The position numbers were made by a program, and so were the translations under genes. A stretch of 64,000 nucleotides of DNA from Melitaea cinxia (lineage: Eukaryota > Arthropoda > Insecta > Lepidoptera > Nymphalidae), in contig NC_059414.1 in assembly GCF_905220565.1 (NCBI RefSeq), forward strand, positions 3,036,001 to 3,100,000, in the 5' to 3' direction. Of the stretch, positions 29,301 through 44,300 are shown piece by piece. The notes beneath the pieces were generated by a model. The model did not search any database. It saw only the letters and a list, made by a program, of their open reading frames with translations, and was not told the DNA's origin. The number at the start of each line of letters is the position of its first letter. Positions within the stretch are counted from its first letter, which is position 1.

Positions 29301-32300
29301 TCTCATTCGCTTCACGTTGACGAGCGCGGACCTGTGCAAGACAAAAAATCTTATTACATACTAAAAACTAAATAAATTCTTTATTTTATTATAAGTATTT
29401 GAATGTAAACATTTGTATGTAAGTTTATTATACATCTACACCACCTACCCAATTTAGATAATAAGTTTCCTTTCTATGTATGGGTTGTCTGGAAGAAATG
29501 GCTAATTAGCCATAAGTCCGCCCATTGTACTTCACTGTCTGTAACTATCTTTATGCTTTGTTTGTAATATATTTGTGGTGTACAATAAAGTATAAAAATA
29601 AAATAAATAAATATTATAAATAAAAACTATATTATACTTTATTGAGGAATTGAGCTACCTCAACACAGCAGGAAATATCCTGCTCAAAATCTGGAGCGGC
29701 CAGACTGGGGAAGTACCTCGACCTTACAGAAGATCACAGCTAAATGATACTTCTCTCAAGTAATGTTGTGTTCATGTGGTGAGTGAAAGCTAACCAGAGC
29801 TCCTGGAGAGGATCGCAGATAGAGTCGGCAACGCGTTTGCGATACTTCTGGTGTTGCAGGCGTGTACAAGCTATCAGATATGTTGAAGCGTTATAAAGCA
29901 ATCATATATGGTAAACTGTCAAATATGTCAAGAAATTGTTTCTTTCTTAATTGTTCACCATCATGAGTGCCATAGGCTTATTTGTCGACCAAGTTGTATA
30001 ATAAAAGAAAGAAAAACAAAAATAAACAAATACCTTGTATCTATAACCACTTTCACTTAATTCTAATTCTGTTAATACTTTTAAACTAGACTATATTAGA
30101 TATCTAGAGTCTAATAGTATGTCCTAATATTATTAGTACAGTTAAACTCAGTAACCTGTTTCTCCAAATCATCCAACTGCTGCTGCGAAACATTTCCTTC
30201 AGCCGCCGCATCCAAGTCTCTCTCCAAAGCATCCAGAGCCTCTCCACCCTTCTCTAAAGCGGCATAAAGGGCTGCCCAGGATGATTGGCAGCGCGACCAT
30301 CTTAATATACAAATTTCAAATTAATTTTTAGAAACTGTACAAACCGCTGTGTGGCTACGGTAGTAAAGAACATAGCCACCCCCTCTGTTCCCGTGGGGAG
30401 GTCGTAATTGGCGACTAAGGCATAACACAGTTCCACTACTACCTTGAACTTAAAAAACCGACCGATGGCGGGATAACCATCTAACTGCTGGCTTTGAAAT
30501 ACACAGGCCGAAGCAGGGCAGCAGCATCTTCGGTGCGACAAAGCCAGCCCTGCCCAATAAAATCCACCTGCCCAGCGTGGTATGGGCAAAATACATGAGT
30601 TCACGCCATTTTTGGCGTGAACTTGTAAAAGCCTATGTCCAGCAGTGAACTGTGATAGGCTGAAATGATGATGATGATAATGATGATGATGATTATGTAC
30701 CAAATTAATAGCTTACAGCCTTACAAGATCTCTATAAATCGGTATAAAAGTTTTATTTAAGCTATAACATCTCAACCATATAATATTAGCTCATATTCCA
30801 TAATATTACGTAAGCTAGTTTTTATTCTAAAATACGATATCGATAACGCTAAAATCCACAGAACTAGAAGTTTTTTTTTTATTTTATTGGATTACTTTTT
30901 ATTAATCTCTCATTCTTTTTCTCTTTTCTATCCTTACATATTTTTCGTAATATTTAATGAAACCGAATTCTTTTTTATGTATCCAAACAAAACGAAACGT
31001 AAAACCGTTTATACTTTTCCTAGTGAGAATAATAAGCAAGAACAGCAGTATTACCCTAGAATGTAAATTCGCAAAGATACTCGAATAACCATTTATTAAT
31101 TAACCATCTACCGCCTGCCAATTCTGTTGTAGGCTTGGAATAATTTTCTAACCTACAGAAACGATTATTATCACACCGAAACAACAGCTTACGAGCACTT
31201 CCTAAAAGCACCGTATTCGTTAAAATTCATTGAATTATTTGGTAACATTAATAAAATTCGGAAATTGAATAATTACAATACCTCGACCATCAAACACCGA
31301 TATGATACGACCAATTACTGGAACTGACTACTAACATACTAATACTTTAACTGACAACTACAAAATAAACAAAATTTGATAAAAACTATTCAAGATATTA
31401 CCAAAATGCGTGGTCAAAGTTCTGTAACTAAACTTTTATTCTATAGATTGGACAACTTTTCTACCGTGTGGTTTAAATCACAATTAAGACTTGTTCGCAC
31501 ATGATTATTATTTTTTGCCATATGTGTACACAGGTCCTTTAATTCAGTAGACCTGAAACACTCGAGAAGTAGACCACTTAGATCAATACTTCCACACCCA
31601 CCAAACATCACACCACTATCGTCTAGTCGATGAAATGATTGGTTTCAGAACTAATCTAGTAACATTTTGACTAAATTCGTCGTTACTCTTCTATTAAATA
31701 ATACAATTTTCAAACAGTATTGTATTCCTGCTGGTAAGGTGATCAGAGCTCGGGGGGAGGGGATTGGAAGATTGGGATAGGGTCGGCAACGCGCTTGCAA
31801 TGCTTTTTGGTTTTGCAGACGTCTATAATCCACTGTAATCGCTTACCATCGGGTGAGCCGTATGCTTGTTTGCCAACATAGATATAAAAAAAGCTAAATA
31901 AGCTGTTAGGTATGTAAACTTACCTGTCATGTCTTTCCTTATAGACATCAAGTAGCGCGGTCCACTCGGAGCGTAGTTTGTCTCGAACGCGTTTCACTTG
32001 CTCGCTTGCAGTCTTACGAGACGCCCAAGAGTATGAATTTTCGATTTCCTCCACATTTGTCTGTACGTCTTCCATTGATGCTTTTATTCTCTGTTATAAT
32101 ATATTCATATTTTTTATGGTACATAATATGATAAGTATATAATATGATATTTGTCTTTTTGTGTCTTGTTTTAGACTACTTAGCACTAAACGAAACTACA
32201 ATAATACGATAACAATTAATTAGACAATTAATAAAGTAACATAATTTTAAAATTAACATTATAACTAAATCGGGTACAATAATCTACTTACAAGCTTATT

Positions 32301-35300
32301 AAAAACAATACTAAAACGGTCAGACAGGTTTTGACTAAAATTCTATACAGATTTGGTCAAATTTGAGATCCAATAAACTAAATTTGGTGATCAATTAGAT
32401 AAAAAATCTGTAAATTAATTGAGTTGCTGAGCTTAACATCATATGGTAATTAATAAAAGTGATTCTGCGTGGTTAATTCCAATATTCATGATAATAGAAG
32501 CAAATATATTTAAAGAACTTACAGCCAAAGCATCTTCCTGCAGCGGAAACTCGTCGTAGTCCTTTCCATTGAGCGGTGGAGAACGTAAAGTTGCTAAAAT
32601 TGTTGACACGGCTTCTCGTGCGCGGTTAGCTCGAGTTACGAACTCACCGTTTCTAGCTTCGTTGCTCTCCTGGTAAAGTTTATGAACATCGAGTTAGAAC
32701 AAAGGACAGACTAAGATGGCAATTAATAGAAACAAACAACAACAAACAAAAAAGTGAACAGTGTCGATTCATAATTGGACAGACGTAGAGCTAAAAATTT
32801 CTAATATTGTTTTCTAATGTTTTCGCAAATTTCACTCATAATGAAACAACTTTTTTGGATTTAATCGTGATTTATTAAGTTTTTAAGATGCTGGACGTTT
32901 CGGATACTTTACAGCAGGGTTGTCAAAAATACGGCCGGCTTTAAAAAGTTTTAAAATATTACCCTCTACGGAAGTTATAAAAAAATTTTGTAATTTGATT
33001 CTGGACCGCCTACACATTCAAAATTTAATGTGATCTCGGCAAAGTTGAGTTTGACACCCCTGCTTTACAGCAACCATAGTCAACAGACTGAGGAGGACTC
33101 ACACAGGTAGGATAAAATCCGAAAAAGTTGTTTCATTATAAAAATTTCACAGTTTTTTTTTCTTCGTAACAATAACAGGTTTCGTATCCGCTAATAACTT
33201 ATTTAATATCGTATTCTCGTTGTTAATGAGAAACCTTGACTGGTTAAACATAATAAATATTTTACTATATAAGTGAAATATAATGAACTGAACTACTGAA
33301 CAATCTTCATCAGATTCGTCACATTTTTTTTATTTTGGGTCTCTAAGGACGAAACTAAGCGGATTCCAAATTATAACAAAAACATTAAAAAACTTTGAAA
33401 CTAACAAAGTTAATTGCAAAAATTAAGAATTAAAAAGTTAAAATAAAACTTTTAAACTATTCTAAGCCAGTCAAATTGCAGGTCCGCCTCTGTTGTACAA
33501 CACCGACGTTTTCATTATGAGTTGCCATAAATTCTTTCTTAAAGCGTTATTTAAACAGATTACGAACCTCTATCAAAATTCTACCGGCAACGTAAAAAAC
33601 ATAATCAAGTAAATTATATAAACTGACTGTACTAATGTCGCAGTAAAACAAGAAACTTCTCTTTTAAGTCAGTAAGTCCAATGTGTCAATAAATTTAGAA
33701 TCAAGAACAACATTAAAATTATCCACTTACCATTCTCTTCCTATCCTTTTTAGGGATTGTCGCTTCATACGCTTCTCTAATCCTATTAAACATTACACTC
33801 ACATCACTAGCCGCCCTTTCGGGGAACGTAACCCTTTGCACCCTTAGTTCCCTGCACAAATCTTGAATTCTTTCTACATCATTCTCTCGATCGATCAATT
33901 CTTCTTTCATACCGTCCCCACCATTTTTGATCTTGACCTCGAAATCTTTACCCCATTTCTGCATACCCTCTATTAACGTGTTCAATTCTTTAATATCGTC
34001 TTCGGCTTTGAGCGCCGCGTTTCGTTTCGTTTCGATTTCGGACATAACTATCGACCACTTGTTACGTAGTTTGTCTTGGAAATGTGTCTGTAAGTATTCG
34101 GCTAACTGTGGGTTTTCTTTGTGTTTGGTGTACACAAGGCTATCTCCGCGTGATATAAGAGCGGCTGCGTCGGGTGCTACAGCGCCTAGCTGGTTCTTTA
34201 ATATCTAAAATAAGGTAAACACATAAAATCTTCTTATTTCTGCATTGATCAAAGTAATTATTAGAACAGAACTATAAAAAATATAAGTTTAAGTATAAAA
34301 TCCACTCTTACAAGAATTTATAAAGTTTAACCACTTAAAAGATAGAGTATGTTTGATCAAATACACAATTTTAGCCATAGATTAAGAAAAGAATTTAGAC
34401 AATTAGTCCAACAAGTTACCTCAAGTCTCTTAGCAGGATCTTTCTCACTGCCCACGCCTCCCACTGTGAGTAACATAACGTGCATACGACGCGCCATCCT
34501 CTCCGCCTCAGCTTCAAACTGCTCCAGTTCCTCATCACACGCAGTTGGAAACCGTCGCTTGATCTCAGATTGTACTGGACGCTCGACTGACTCAGTCGTT
34601 TCTCCAGTTTCTTGTGAGCTTTCGGTAATATCTGACACCTGGTATACATGTTAAATATTAGTCTATTATAAATTTTAACGAAAAATTAGTTCTGACGGAT
34701 TATGTCTTTTATACACATTTATATTGGTAATCATAGTTCTGATTATCTGTTTTCTGTCTATATGTTGTTTTCGAAAAATCTTCCGTTTAATGGTTTAAAC
34801 TATAGATTCAAAAACATTATTCTATGACAATTTAAAATAACCCTGACTATTAATCAAACTGAAATTTTTTTAATATAAGTTTTATTTCCTTACGTACAAA
34901 ATAATAAAGTCAAACACATATTAATACGTACTTGAGCGTAATCGTCAGTTCTTTGATACTTTTCGTTCGTTATCTTCTTTTCTTTGCTAATTTGCGATTT
35001 GAGACCAAATAATGGACTGGCTGATACTCTTGACTTCGGTGAAGGAGGAATTTCTTCCTGTTCATCGTCTTGAGGAGGTTTCGGAGACATAGCCACTACA
35101 TGAACCTGTTTCTTACTCTTATCTTCTTTGATAGGAGTTGATGTTGACAGTGGTTCTTTTACATCGAATTCAGATGCGGAGAGACGGACCTAAGAATACG
35201 CAAGATCAAGGTCAAATATGAATAAGTTCAATAGTAGATTTGAGACAAAATTTCTCTAATAAACAAAGAAATAAATAATATATTTGGTGTTTATTTTATT

Positions 35301-38300
35301 AAATATACGAACATCTTGTAATTATAATATTTGTAGTTCTTTTTTTAATTTATTAGAATATAATACCTGTTGCGTTTCTTCAATTTCTGAATACATAACT
35401 TCATCCTCATCACTGTTAAAGGACTGACTCTTTGATGCTTCAGGCGTTGATTCTTTGGCTTCGATATCCTTTTTCGAAGATGTATCTTCTAAATCATCAC
35501 TAGCTAACGTCACTGTTGCAGAGGGCTCGGGTAACGCCGCTTGGTCTTTAGGTACCTCATCTAGTATCAAATACTCATTAATTTCATCTCGCAATAAATT
35601 TTTCTGAGCTTCCTTTTGCCTGAGTGCCAGATCATGCAATAATGGACACTCGGTCGTTTTCACTCCTTCTAACGGAGTAGGCGGTGGTGTATGCATCGAC
35701 ACATCTTGATCCTTTTCTGAAGAAGATATTAAGTCCGGAACATCTAACGACACTTTCATTACTTTCGATCTCTCTTCAATAGGACCATTGCGTCGCTTAA
35801 GAATACCTAAAGTTGGCTTCATTCTTTGTTCTAGCGTTTTAACCTCAACGACAAAAGTTTTTGGTTCGGTACCTAAATCGAACGAATTTCGACTTGATTC
35901 GGATTTTTCTTCATCTGATTCGCCTATAGATTCTTCGGTATCGTCAATGATCTCAACTGTCTCCACTGTTTGAGGAATAAATTCTACTACAGTTTCAACT
36001 GCATCGGACGGATATATCTCCATTGGTTCTACTGGACTGACTGTCGATTTCACAATTTCGTGTTCTTTGACTTCGACAACATGAAACGGATCAGGTTTCA
36101 TTGTTTTGGCTTGTACAGGTGATTGTGGCTCTATTTTGTTTCTAGATATCTGAGTAAATAAGTCACTATCGTGTAAAAGGTTGAATGTGCTACTCTCTTT
36201 ACCTGACGTTTCAGGAGTCGATGGTACGGAACCCATGATAGAAATAGACCCTTCAATTGAATCAGTCGACATAGTACTAGTTACACTATCCGTCATTGGA
36301 CTACCAGCTTTCCTGTTTCGTCTTTCCAACGAAGAGCCCCTACTTCTATTACCACCCTCCTTAACTTCTTTCTTTATAGGAACGGGGCTTTTCAAAGCTA
36401 GGGGTATTCTAGACTTTTTAAATTCTGGTCTCTCAGTCTCAGGTGAGTTAACTGGACTTTCTAAACGTCTTTTAATAGTATCAGTAACGTTCTCATACTC
36501 GACTACCGTCGTTTCTTTGTCATCAGTGACTGTTGCAGCCTGCAACCACAAACCATCTTAGGACTGTTACGTTAATGTTTGTTAAAGCACACTTTTGTTA
36601 TTTACATATTAGTCAATATTTAGTCCAGATCAGTACGACCGAGATGATCTTAGGCGTGAACCCCAAAGCGTCGCATGATGAGTGAAAGCATGATCCCAGT
36701 ATGTCCGAAGCCATAGGTTGTGATGTAAATGGTTTACAGGCCGTGATACAGTAAGCTTTGTTTACACCACACAATGTTTGCAACCGACACCATGTCACTT
36801 ATTTACACGTGTAAAGTAATAATTACAGATGAAAAACGCAGCATGATTGGAGATCAAACGTCACGTATCGTAGTGCTTTCTTTTATATTTATAGTTAGAG
36901 TATGAAATGCACACAACAAACTTCGTAAGTACTTTTAGTTCATTATAAAATATTCACACACACTCAGGCTGAAGACATCGCGAATAACAATGCGGATAAG
37001 CTTCTACGTGCTCACGTGTATAGACAGTGATCAAAACAAAGCATAATAATGAATACACTTGGCGAAAAAATCCAAGAAAATTGAAATACCAGAATGAAAC
37101 CATATAATATTCAGAATTAATAACATAAACTATATTTACAAAATTTATAATATTTACACCGTTATAACGTTTCAAAAATATCGCTTGCTCATTAACAACC
37201 AAAGATGCTAATTCTGATGTCGAAAAATTAACTAAATCGAAGTTTAAAACATTATTATCAGGTTCTTTGATAAACGGGACTTAAATTTTGGAAACAACTG
37301 AAATTTAGTTTAGCGTGACATCAAAATTGACACCAATATCAGATATGAAAAAGCTAGATAATAAAGTAAATACTCACGGTTATCTTCTCCAAAATCCTTT
37401 CCCACTGTTTCAACAACGCTTTATTGTCGATCGCCTGAACTTCACTTGCCTTTGCTCGAATTTCTGTTCTCAACAGCTTTAGTTTTGCCGCAGACATCGT
37501 TTCAGGACTCTCTAGTTCTTGGTCGATGTCATTCAAGTATCTCTGAAGACTTTCAACTTCTGTCTCCTTCTTTCCTAGGCCGTGACGTTTCAAGTTATCC
37601 CAACGAGAGTTGATATCGTCAATCTGTTCACGAAGATTCTCTAAGTAAACTGGATCGCAATTTTTCGCGAATTCCACGTAATTTGCGTTAAGTTTATCCT
37701 TAATAGCTTCCATTCTGGACATTTCCAATTCTAGAGTCTGCTTTCCAACATTTCCTAACCCCTGGAGCCACGAAGTCAATGACTGCAGGTCGTTTTGTAT
37801 CTCACGCGCTGTTAGCAAGGCCGTTTCTAGCTTTGTCTTCGATTCTGTCACATGAGCGCCAAGTTTGTTGTACAGCTCTTTCAACATGTCTATCTTTTTA
37901 GAGAACTCTTGGGGTTCGGGGACCGCCTTTTCTTCAACCATCTTCCGACCGGTTTTGATAATCGATTCGACTTCGGATTTTATTTCGCTCAAAGTTCGGT
38001 AGAATCTCTGCAAGTAAATATTTAAAATCACGTCCATGTTCAAGATTATTCAAGAATTCGAACTAGTTTTAATAGCTTCAGCTTTAAATATCTTACTATC
38101 CACTTGTAAAGAGGTATGCTAAAAATAAGTATCAAATAGAGAGTGTCGAAGTACATCTCCATACAAATTGAGCGTTTGTTATCGCGGTATACAAGTTGGG
38201 CCGATAGGACGCGAATCAACCACGTTAGTCTATTGTGCCGCGCCATCGCTTGCAACTTGAATGTATGAAACGATCAATGCGTAAAGTTTTGGACACGTTT

Positions 38301-41300
38301 AATATTATGCAAGATTTATATTACTGAATTTGAAATATTTATTAGTAATATATACAAGAATATTATAAAGTAACGTCTGAAAGTAACTAAGCCGATTCGA
38401 TTTATTCTTTTAGACATGGATGTCTATATCGCCCAGAATAAAAATAGACTATAAAAGATGGTGCAACCACTTTTTAACGTGGTAGCGGGGTAGTAACGTT
38501 ACGAAATCTATAAAACTTAAAAGGATTTTTTGTTTCTTTTGAACCTAAAATTCAACAAAACTTTTAAACTCGCATTTAAATACAAATTTTAATTTCATGT
38601 TAACTTTTTTAGACAGCGAAATAAATATATTTTATATAAAAATACCCGCTCCGAACATTCATAGGTAACTTTTTCACAGGCACAGAATCCTTTCAACGCC
38701 ATCGGCAGTAGCGTGCGATAATGTCGGTACAAATCAAACACAATAGTTTATTGAACTACACATCGCGTACTATGACACAATTGGATTACTGATGATAGCC
38801 CAATTACTTCAACTATACCGATACACCTACATTTAAAATATTACAAAAAGACCACCGTTATTACAGTTAAATATTTAGAGAAAAATATTGAATCATAAAG
38901 GCCAGTGAACTAAGGATTTAATTGATATGACATTTAGGACATAGTCCAAAATAAAATAATAATCTAATATACGTAATATCAAATTATATATAAATTGACT
39001 AGCAGTCTGGTGGAGTCGTACATAAGGCGTCTAAAACTCCGACGGTTTGTGGGTTCGATTCTCGCTCGGGATGATATTTATATCGGGTTTGTATTTACAG
39101 ATATTTCTTTCCGTTTTGGATTTCTGTCCTTGTCCTGTCGGTCCCGGTTTTTATCATATATACCTTGATAACCATCGTTGCTCATAGTAGAGCCAACCCG
39201 CAATGAAGCAGCGTGGTGGATTAAGCTCCAATCCTTCTCCTACATGGAGAAAGAGGCCTGTGTTCAGCAATGGGATGTTGCAGGCTGAATCGTAGCATTA
39301 CATTATTTTGGATTATCCAATAGTTTCGGTTATGATTACGGAGTTTTGTAACATCCCTACTATGCATGTCCCACTATTATACAACTAGAGACTACCTTCT
39401 CTTCAATACAGGAGAACGGAAAAGAGATAAATGAATGTCTTCATAGAATTCGAATAAATAAACAAAGATAAGTAAGTTTTTTTATTGTATAGTTAAACCC
39501 TTTCATCATCACTTCATGTATTTGGATAAGTTAAATGGGACCAAAATTAGCATTCACGACAAGTTACGAACAAAGCGCAAAGTTCCACTCTAGACGCGTA
39601 CAATAGTTTGCAGCTCTAATTATAGTTTCAAACCTACGTTTAAACTGAAATTACGTCTTTCATTATATAAGTTGATTAAAATTGTTTCATTTTATTTGAC
39701 TTTTAACGTTACCGTATTTAGAAATGTTTTCCGAGTTAGTAGAATTGTATTAAAGATGATACGTAAATTATTCGATTTATGAGTAACACATAAATTTTGG
39801 AAGAAAATTAAGTATTTTGTATAATTTATGTTTAAAAAAAAATAGAGTCGTACCATGACAGGATGGAATAATCATACTCTTAAAACGTCAAAAATTAAAA
39901 CAAAAAAAATTGTAACATAGTAATGTTTAAAGTTCGCATTTGTCATCAATTAATGGGTTTTTTTTATAAAGCATTTATTATTATAAAATGTTACGGATTT
40001 TATTAAAAAGATATTTTTTTTTATTATTATAATACAGAATCGAAAAAATAATAAAATATACCGAATATATAATAAAATATTACCGAAAGAAAAGCTCTCC
40101 GTATGAAAATGTCCGAATATGACTAATGTCCGAATATTAATAATATTCTTTTATATTTCTACTAGCTGACTCGGCAAACGTTGTCTTACCGCTAAACGCT
40201 ATTTAAAAATAGGGGTTGGTGGTAGAAGGGTGAAAATTTAGGATTATATGCATTTTTCAACGCCAAATCATAATAAAATAAAAAATAAATAATTGAGAAA
40301 AAGTTAAAAAAAAAATTTGTTAGTGCTGAACTATCCTTAACATTTAGGGGGATGAAAAATAGATATTGTTCGATTCTCAGAACTACCCAATATGCACACA
40401 AAATTTCACGAGAATCAGTCAAACCGTTTCGGAGGAGTTTAACTACAAACACCGCGACACGAGAATTTTATATATTAGAAGATATACTTAAACCAAGTTA
40501 GGTCTGAACATTTAGCATTCTGTCACACCGACCGCAAGCGATAATCGATTGTAACCACGATAAATTAACTCCAATAATCACCTATATTGTACTGTAATTA
40601 CATTAAATGGTTAATTACATGTGATACTGTATATTATTAAAGAACTAAGCGAATCTATTAGAAGCTTATATACAGATGATAAATTAATTGCAATTTATCG
40701 ATCACTTTAAATATGAGATTTTTTTAAAAAGCTCTAGTTAAATTTATTGACACAGTAATGGAATAAAAACAAATTATTTTATAATTTTCATACTCTGCAT
40801 ATCACAGGCTGAAGCGTAGCTCTTTCCTTCGAGGTGAAAGAGGCCTAAGCCCAGCAGTGGGATATTACAAACTGAAGCGTACTCTGCATATAAACTATTC
40901 AGGTAGATTAGAGCAGGAAATATCCTGTTCACTTAAACCGAAAAAATAAAAAATCATCATATCAAAAATTTCAATCTAGCGGGTACATCGTTCCATAGCT
41001 TAATCGGCTAGAGCGCCGACACGGTCAGTCGGAGACGCGGGTTCGATCCCCGCTGGAGCGGTCAATTTTTGATATGATATTAAAAAAATTTTAAGAAATA
41101 TCCTGTCTAAAATCTGGAGTAGTCCGACTACCTCGACTAATGTCGTGTTTCTGTGGTGAGTAAGGTGACCAGAGCTCCTGGGGAGGAGCGCAAGTAGGCA
41201 ACGCGCTTGCAATGCTTCTGGTGTTGCAGGCGTCTCCAGGCTACGGTAATCGCTTACCATCAGGTGAGCCGTGCGCTTGTTTGCCGAGCCGGTTATGTAT

Positions 41301-44300
41301 CATCATTACAGCCTATACAGTCTACTGCTGGACATAGGCCTCCACAAGTTTACGCCAAAAATAACGTGAACTCATGTGTTTACGGTTATGTATACACACA
41401 CACACACACTTCAGGCTATCGCAGTCCACTGCTGGACATAGGCCTCCCCAAGTTCGCGCCACACATCCCGGTCTTCCGCAATCCTCATCCAGCCTACACC
41501 GGCAATCTTACGTAGATCGTCAGTCCAACGGGCCGGAGGACGTCCCACACTGCGTTTGCCAAGACGCGGTCTCGACTATAGGACCCGTCTACTCCAACGG
41601 CCATCGGTCCTGCGACACAGATGACCAGCCCACTGCCACTTCAACTCGCTAATTCTGTGGGCTACGTCGGTTACTTTCGTTCTCTCGCGGATAGTCTCAT
41701 TTCTAATCCTGTCTTTGAGAGAGACCCCAAGCATAGCCCGTTCCATTGCACGTTGAGCGACTTTAAACTTGTTAAACGGTTATGTATAGAAAGGAGCAAC
41801 CCACGCACCAGACAAGTCCGCAGCTGCGCGCGCACCGCGTCGGGGTCGGCGGCGCGCAGGCACAGCGCGGCCGCGGCGCCGCGCTGCACGTCGCGCAGCG
41901 CTGCTCCGGCCCGCTCCAGGCGCCGCGCCAGCGCTCCCCCCGCGCCCGCGCCCTCGCCCTCGCCCTCGCCCTCGCCCTCCGCCGCGGGGCTGCTCTCGCT
42001 CTGGCCCTCGGCTCGCTTCCGGTCGACGAACTGCTCCTCGGCCTCGTTTAGGTTGCGCTAAGGGAAAATGGGCTGCGTTCATTGATGCGTTACTAGATGA
42101 TGCGTTGAGCGATGGGTGGTCCGTTCAATACAGGGTCGACCTAAAACTCGTGGCAGACGTCTTGATATATTTTTTGGATTCGATCCAGTTAACTTTAGGG
42201 TAAACTTTAGGTGTAACAATAATTCAAAGATATGACTCCGAGACTTTTCAGTTTCCAACAATTTCTTCGTTTAATTAACTAACTAAACATACAAATCATA
42301 TAACAAGAAATTATTTCACCTCAGCGAGTTGCAACTGATCTTCCAGCCGGTCTGCGGCCTCCGTCTTGCCCGCTTCTCGATACGCTTGCACTTGCTGTTG
42401 CACTTCTCGTAATATTCCACGCTGAGCACCAAACTCAGATGATAGCTGCATAAATATACCAAATTTTAAGTATTTTTGTTAGTCTCTTATCCATAATTCA
42501 CTTAAAATATTGATAAGATACATATCAATCAATTGTAAAATAACTGTCACTTAACTACACCCCTTAACCAATAAAATCATAGAGAGCGTGTTAAGAAAAA
42601 AAAAATGTAAATTAAAAAAAAAATTAAAAAAAAAAAACAATTTATCTAACATTCATATTTTATTAAGCTAAAGATATTATCTGATCAGTGAAATCAAATA
42701 CTTTTATTTTTAAGAAGCGTATAATTAATTAAATATCTCATAACAATTTATGTCCCTATCAATATAGTATTAAGCAAGTATACATTTATTCATTATAATT
42801 ATGATATTGATGTCTCAAACAAGAATGAGTCAATCGTTTTTTTTTTTTTTTTTTTTCGAATTGTTGAGTGCTGTTGGCTATCGGTCTTTATAGCGTCACC
42901 GGTGAGAGGGGCCGGGTACTATAAACACCGGCCGCGAAGGAAAAAGGGGAGCCCTCTGGGAGGGCTCAGGAAAAACGCACGCCCTAAGGGTGTCCTAACG
43001 AGATCGCACCTCGGCTTAAAACGTCGTCGGGGTGGAGGAAGCGCTATACGGAGCGTTGAGACGGCTTACGGACTGTCCGCAACGCGCGAGCCGTCAGAAC
43101 GCAGGAACCTCGCCCTCGCTGGCGGGAGCGGTGTGTGTGTGTCCTGCGTGTGGTGGTGTATACGACGTTAAGCGCCGTGACCCTATTGTCAGGGTCGATT
43201 AAGACGTGTATAGGACGTCTTTGTACTGTCTGTAAGTTTCCTCTATCTACGTAGCAAGCCTCTGCTACAAGAGGGTTTGGGTGACTGCGCGCCCTCTCAA
43301 TATACGCCGTAGCGAGTATTTTGAGGTGCTTCGCGAGCGAATCGATCTTAAGGTCGCGATGTAAGTCGACATTACTCACGTACCACGTCGAGTACGTGGC
43401 AGTGCGTAGAAACTTGTTCTGTATAATTTGAAGCCGCAGGCCTTGTATAGTTTCGTCTTATTTCTAAGAGACATTTTACTCCTCCCACATCCGTCCTGCC
43501 CTGTTTCTGACACGGTTGATGTGGGCCTTGAACGTAAGTTTACTGTCGAGTAGGACGCCTAGGTTCTTTGTTTTCCTTTAGCCAAGGAATCGGAGCGCCG
43601 AATAGGGTTTTGGTCCCGGGTCGACCTTACATCCAGAAGACGCGCTTGGTGTGTTTAACAAAGTGTGCACTCTTTTCGGGGTTTACTTCGATTCTCCATT
43701 TCCTAAACCACGCGCCGAGGGTGGTGACCGCAGATTGGAGTCGAGAAGTTATAGCCTCTACGGGAGGCCGGACGTATAGATAGCCGTATCATCAGCGAAT
43801 AGGACCAGCTTTGTGGCTTTGTTTTTCGGAATTGGGATGTCATTCGTGTACAACGAATAAAGAAGCGGTGAGAGCACCGAGCCCTGAGGGACTCCAGCGC
43901 GGATAGGACGGGGCGAAGACAGAGTGCCGTCGACCCGATATCGGAAAGTGCGATTTGACAAGAAGTCTCGTATAATGCGCACGAGATTATCAGGCAGTTC
44001 TAGTTCATAGAGCTTGTATATCAAGCCGTTATGCCAGGCTTTGTCGAATGCCTTAGCGAAATCGAAGAATAGAGCCCCCATAGTGTGAATACGGGACGTG
44101 ACGAAGGAGCCAATCGAGTCGGAACACTCGTTTTATAGGCGACGATAAAAAAAGTATGACTCCTACTTCTTTGTTGTCTAACATTTAAATACTCCATTCT
44201 TATCTCAAATGATTTTATTCATTAAATTATATATTGTCAAATTTCACATTATCACATAATAAATTAACTATTTCTTTGCATAAAATTATATATAATAATC

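Larger units (their letters stand above)
38008..41808. other. 3.8-kb intron between exons u and v
   Basis: Repeat-dense second half: Bm1-like SINE (38998), dispersed repeat (40161), SINE tail (40805), split dispersed repeat with nested cloverleaf SINE (40905-41300) and two RTE tail pieces (41301-41776). The rest is AT-rich with no signal. Confidence 0.8.

Noticed and set aside
35788..36561. Plus-strand open frames opposite the large disordered exon
   Set aside because: They are antisense shadows of a well-bounded coding exon whose phases fit both neighbours.
40989..41060. A genuine tRNA gene
   Set aside because: The cloverleaf is good, but the anticodon loop has C at position 33, the same core recurs in damaged form at three other places, and target-site duplications mark it as a mobile element.
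41780..42082. Plus-strand and other-frame proteins rich in Arg, Ala and Ser
   Set aside because: GC-rich shadows of dystrophin exon u, whose frame is fixed by splice phases.
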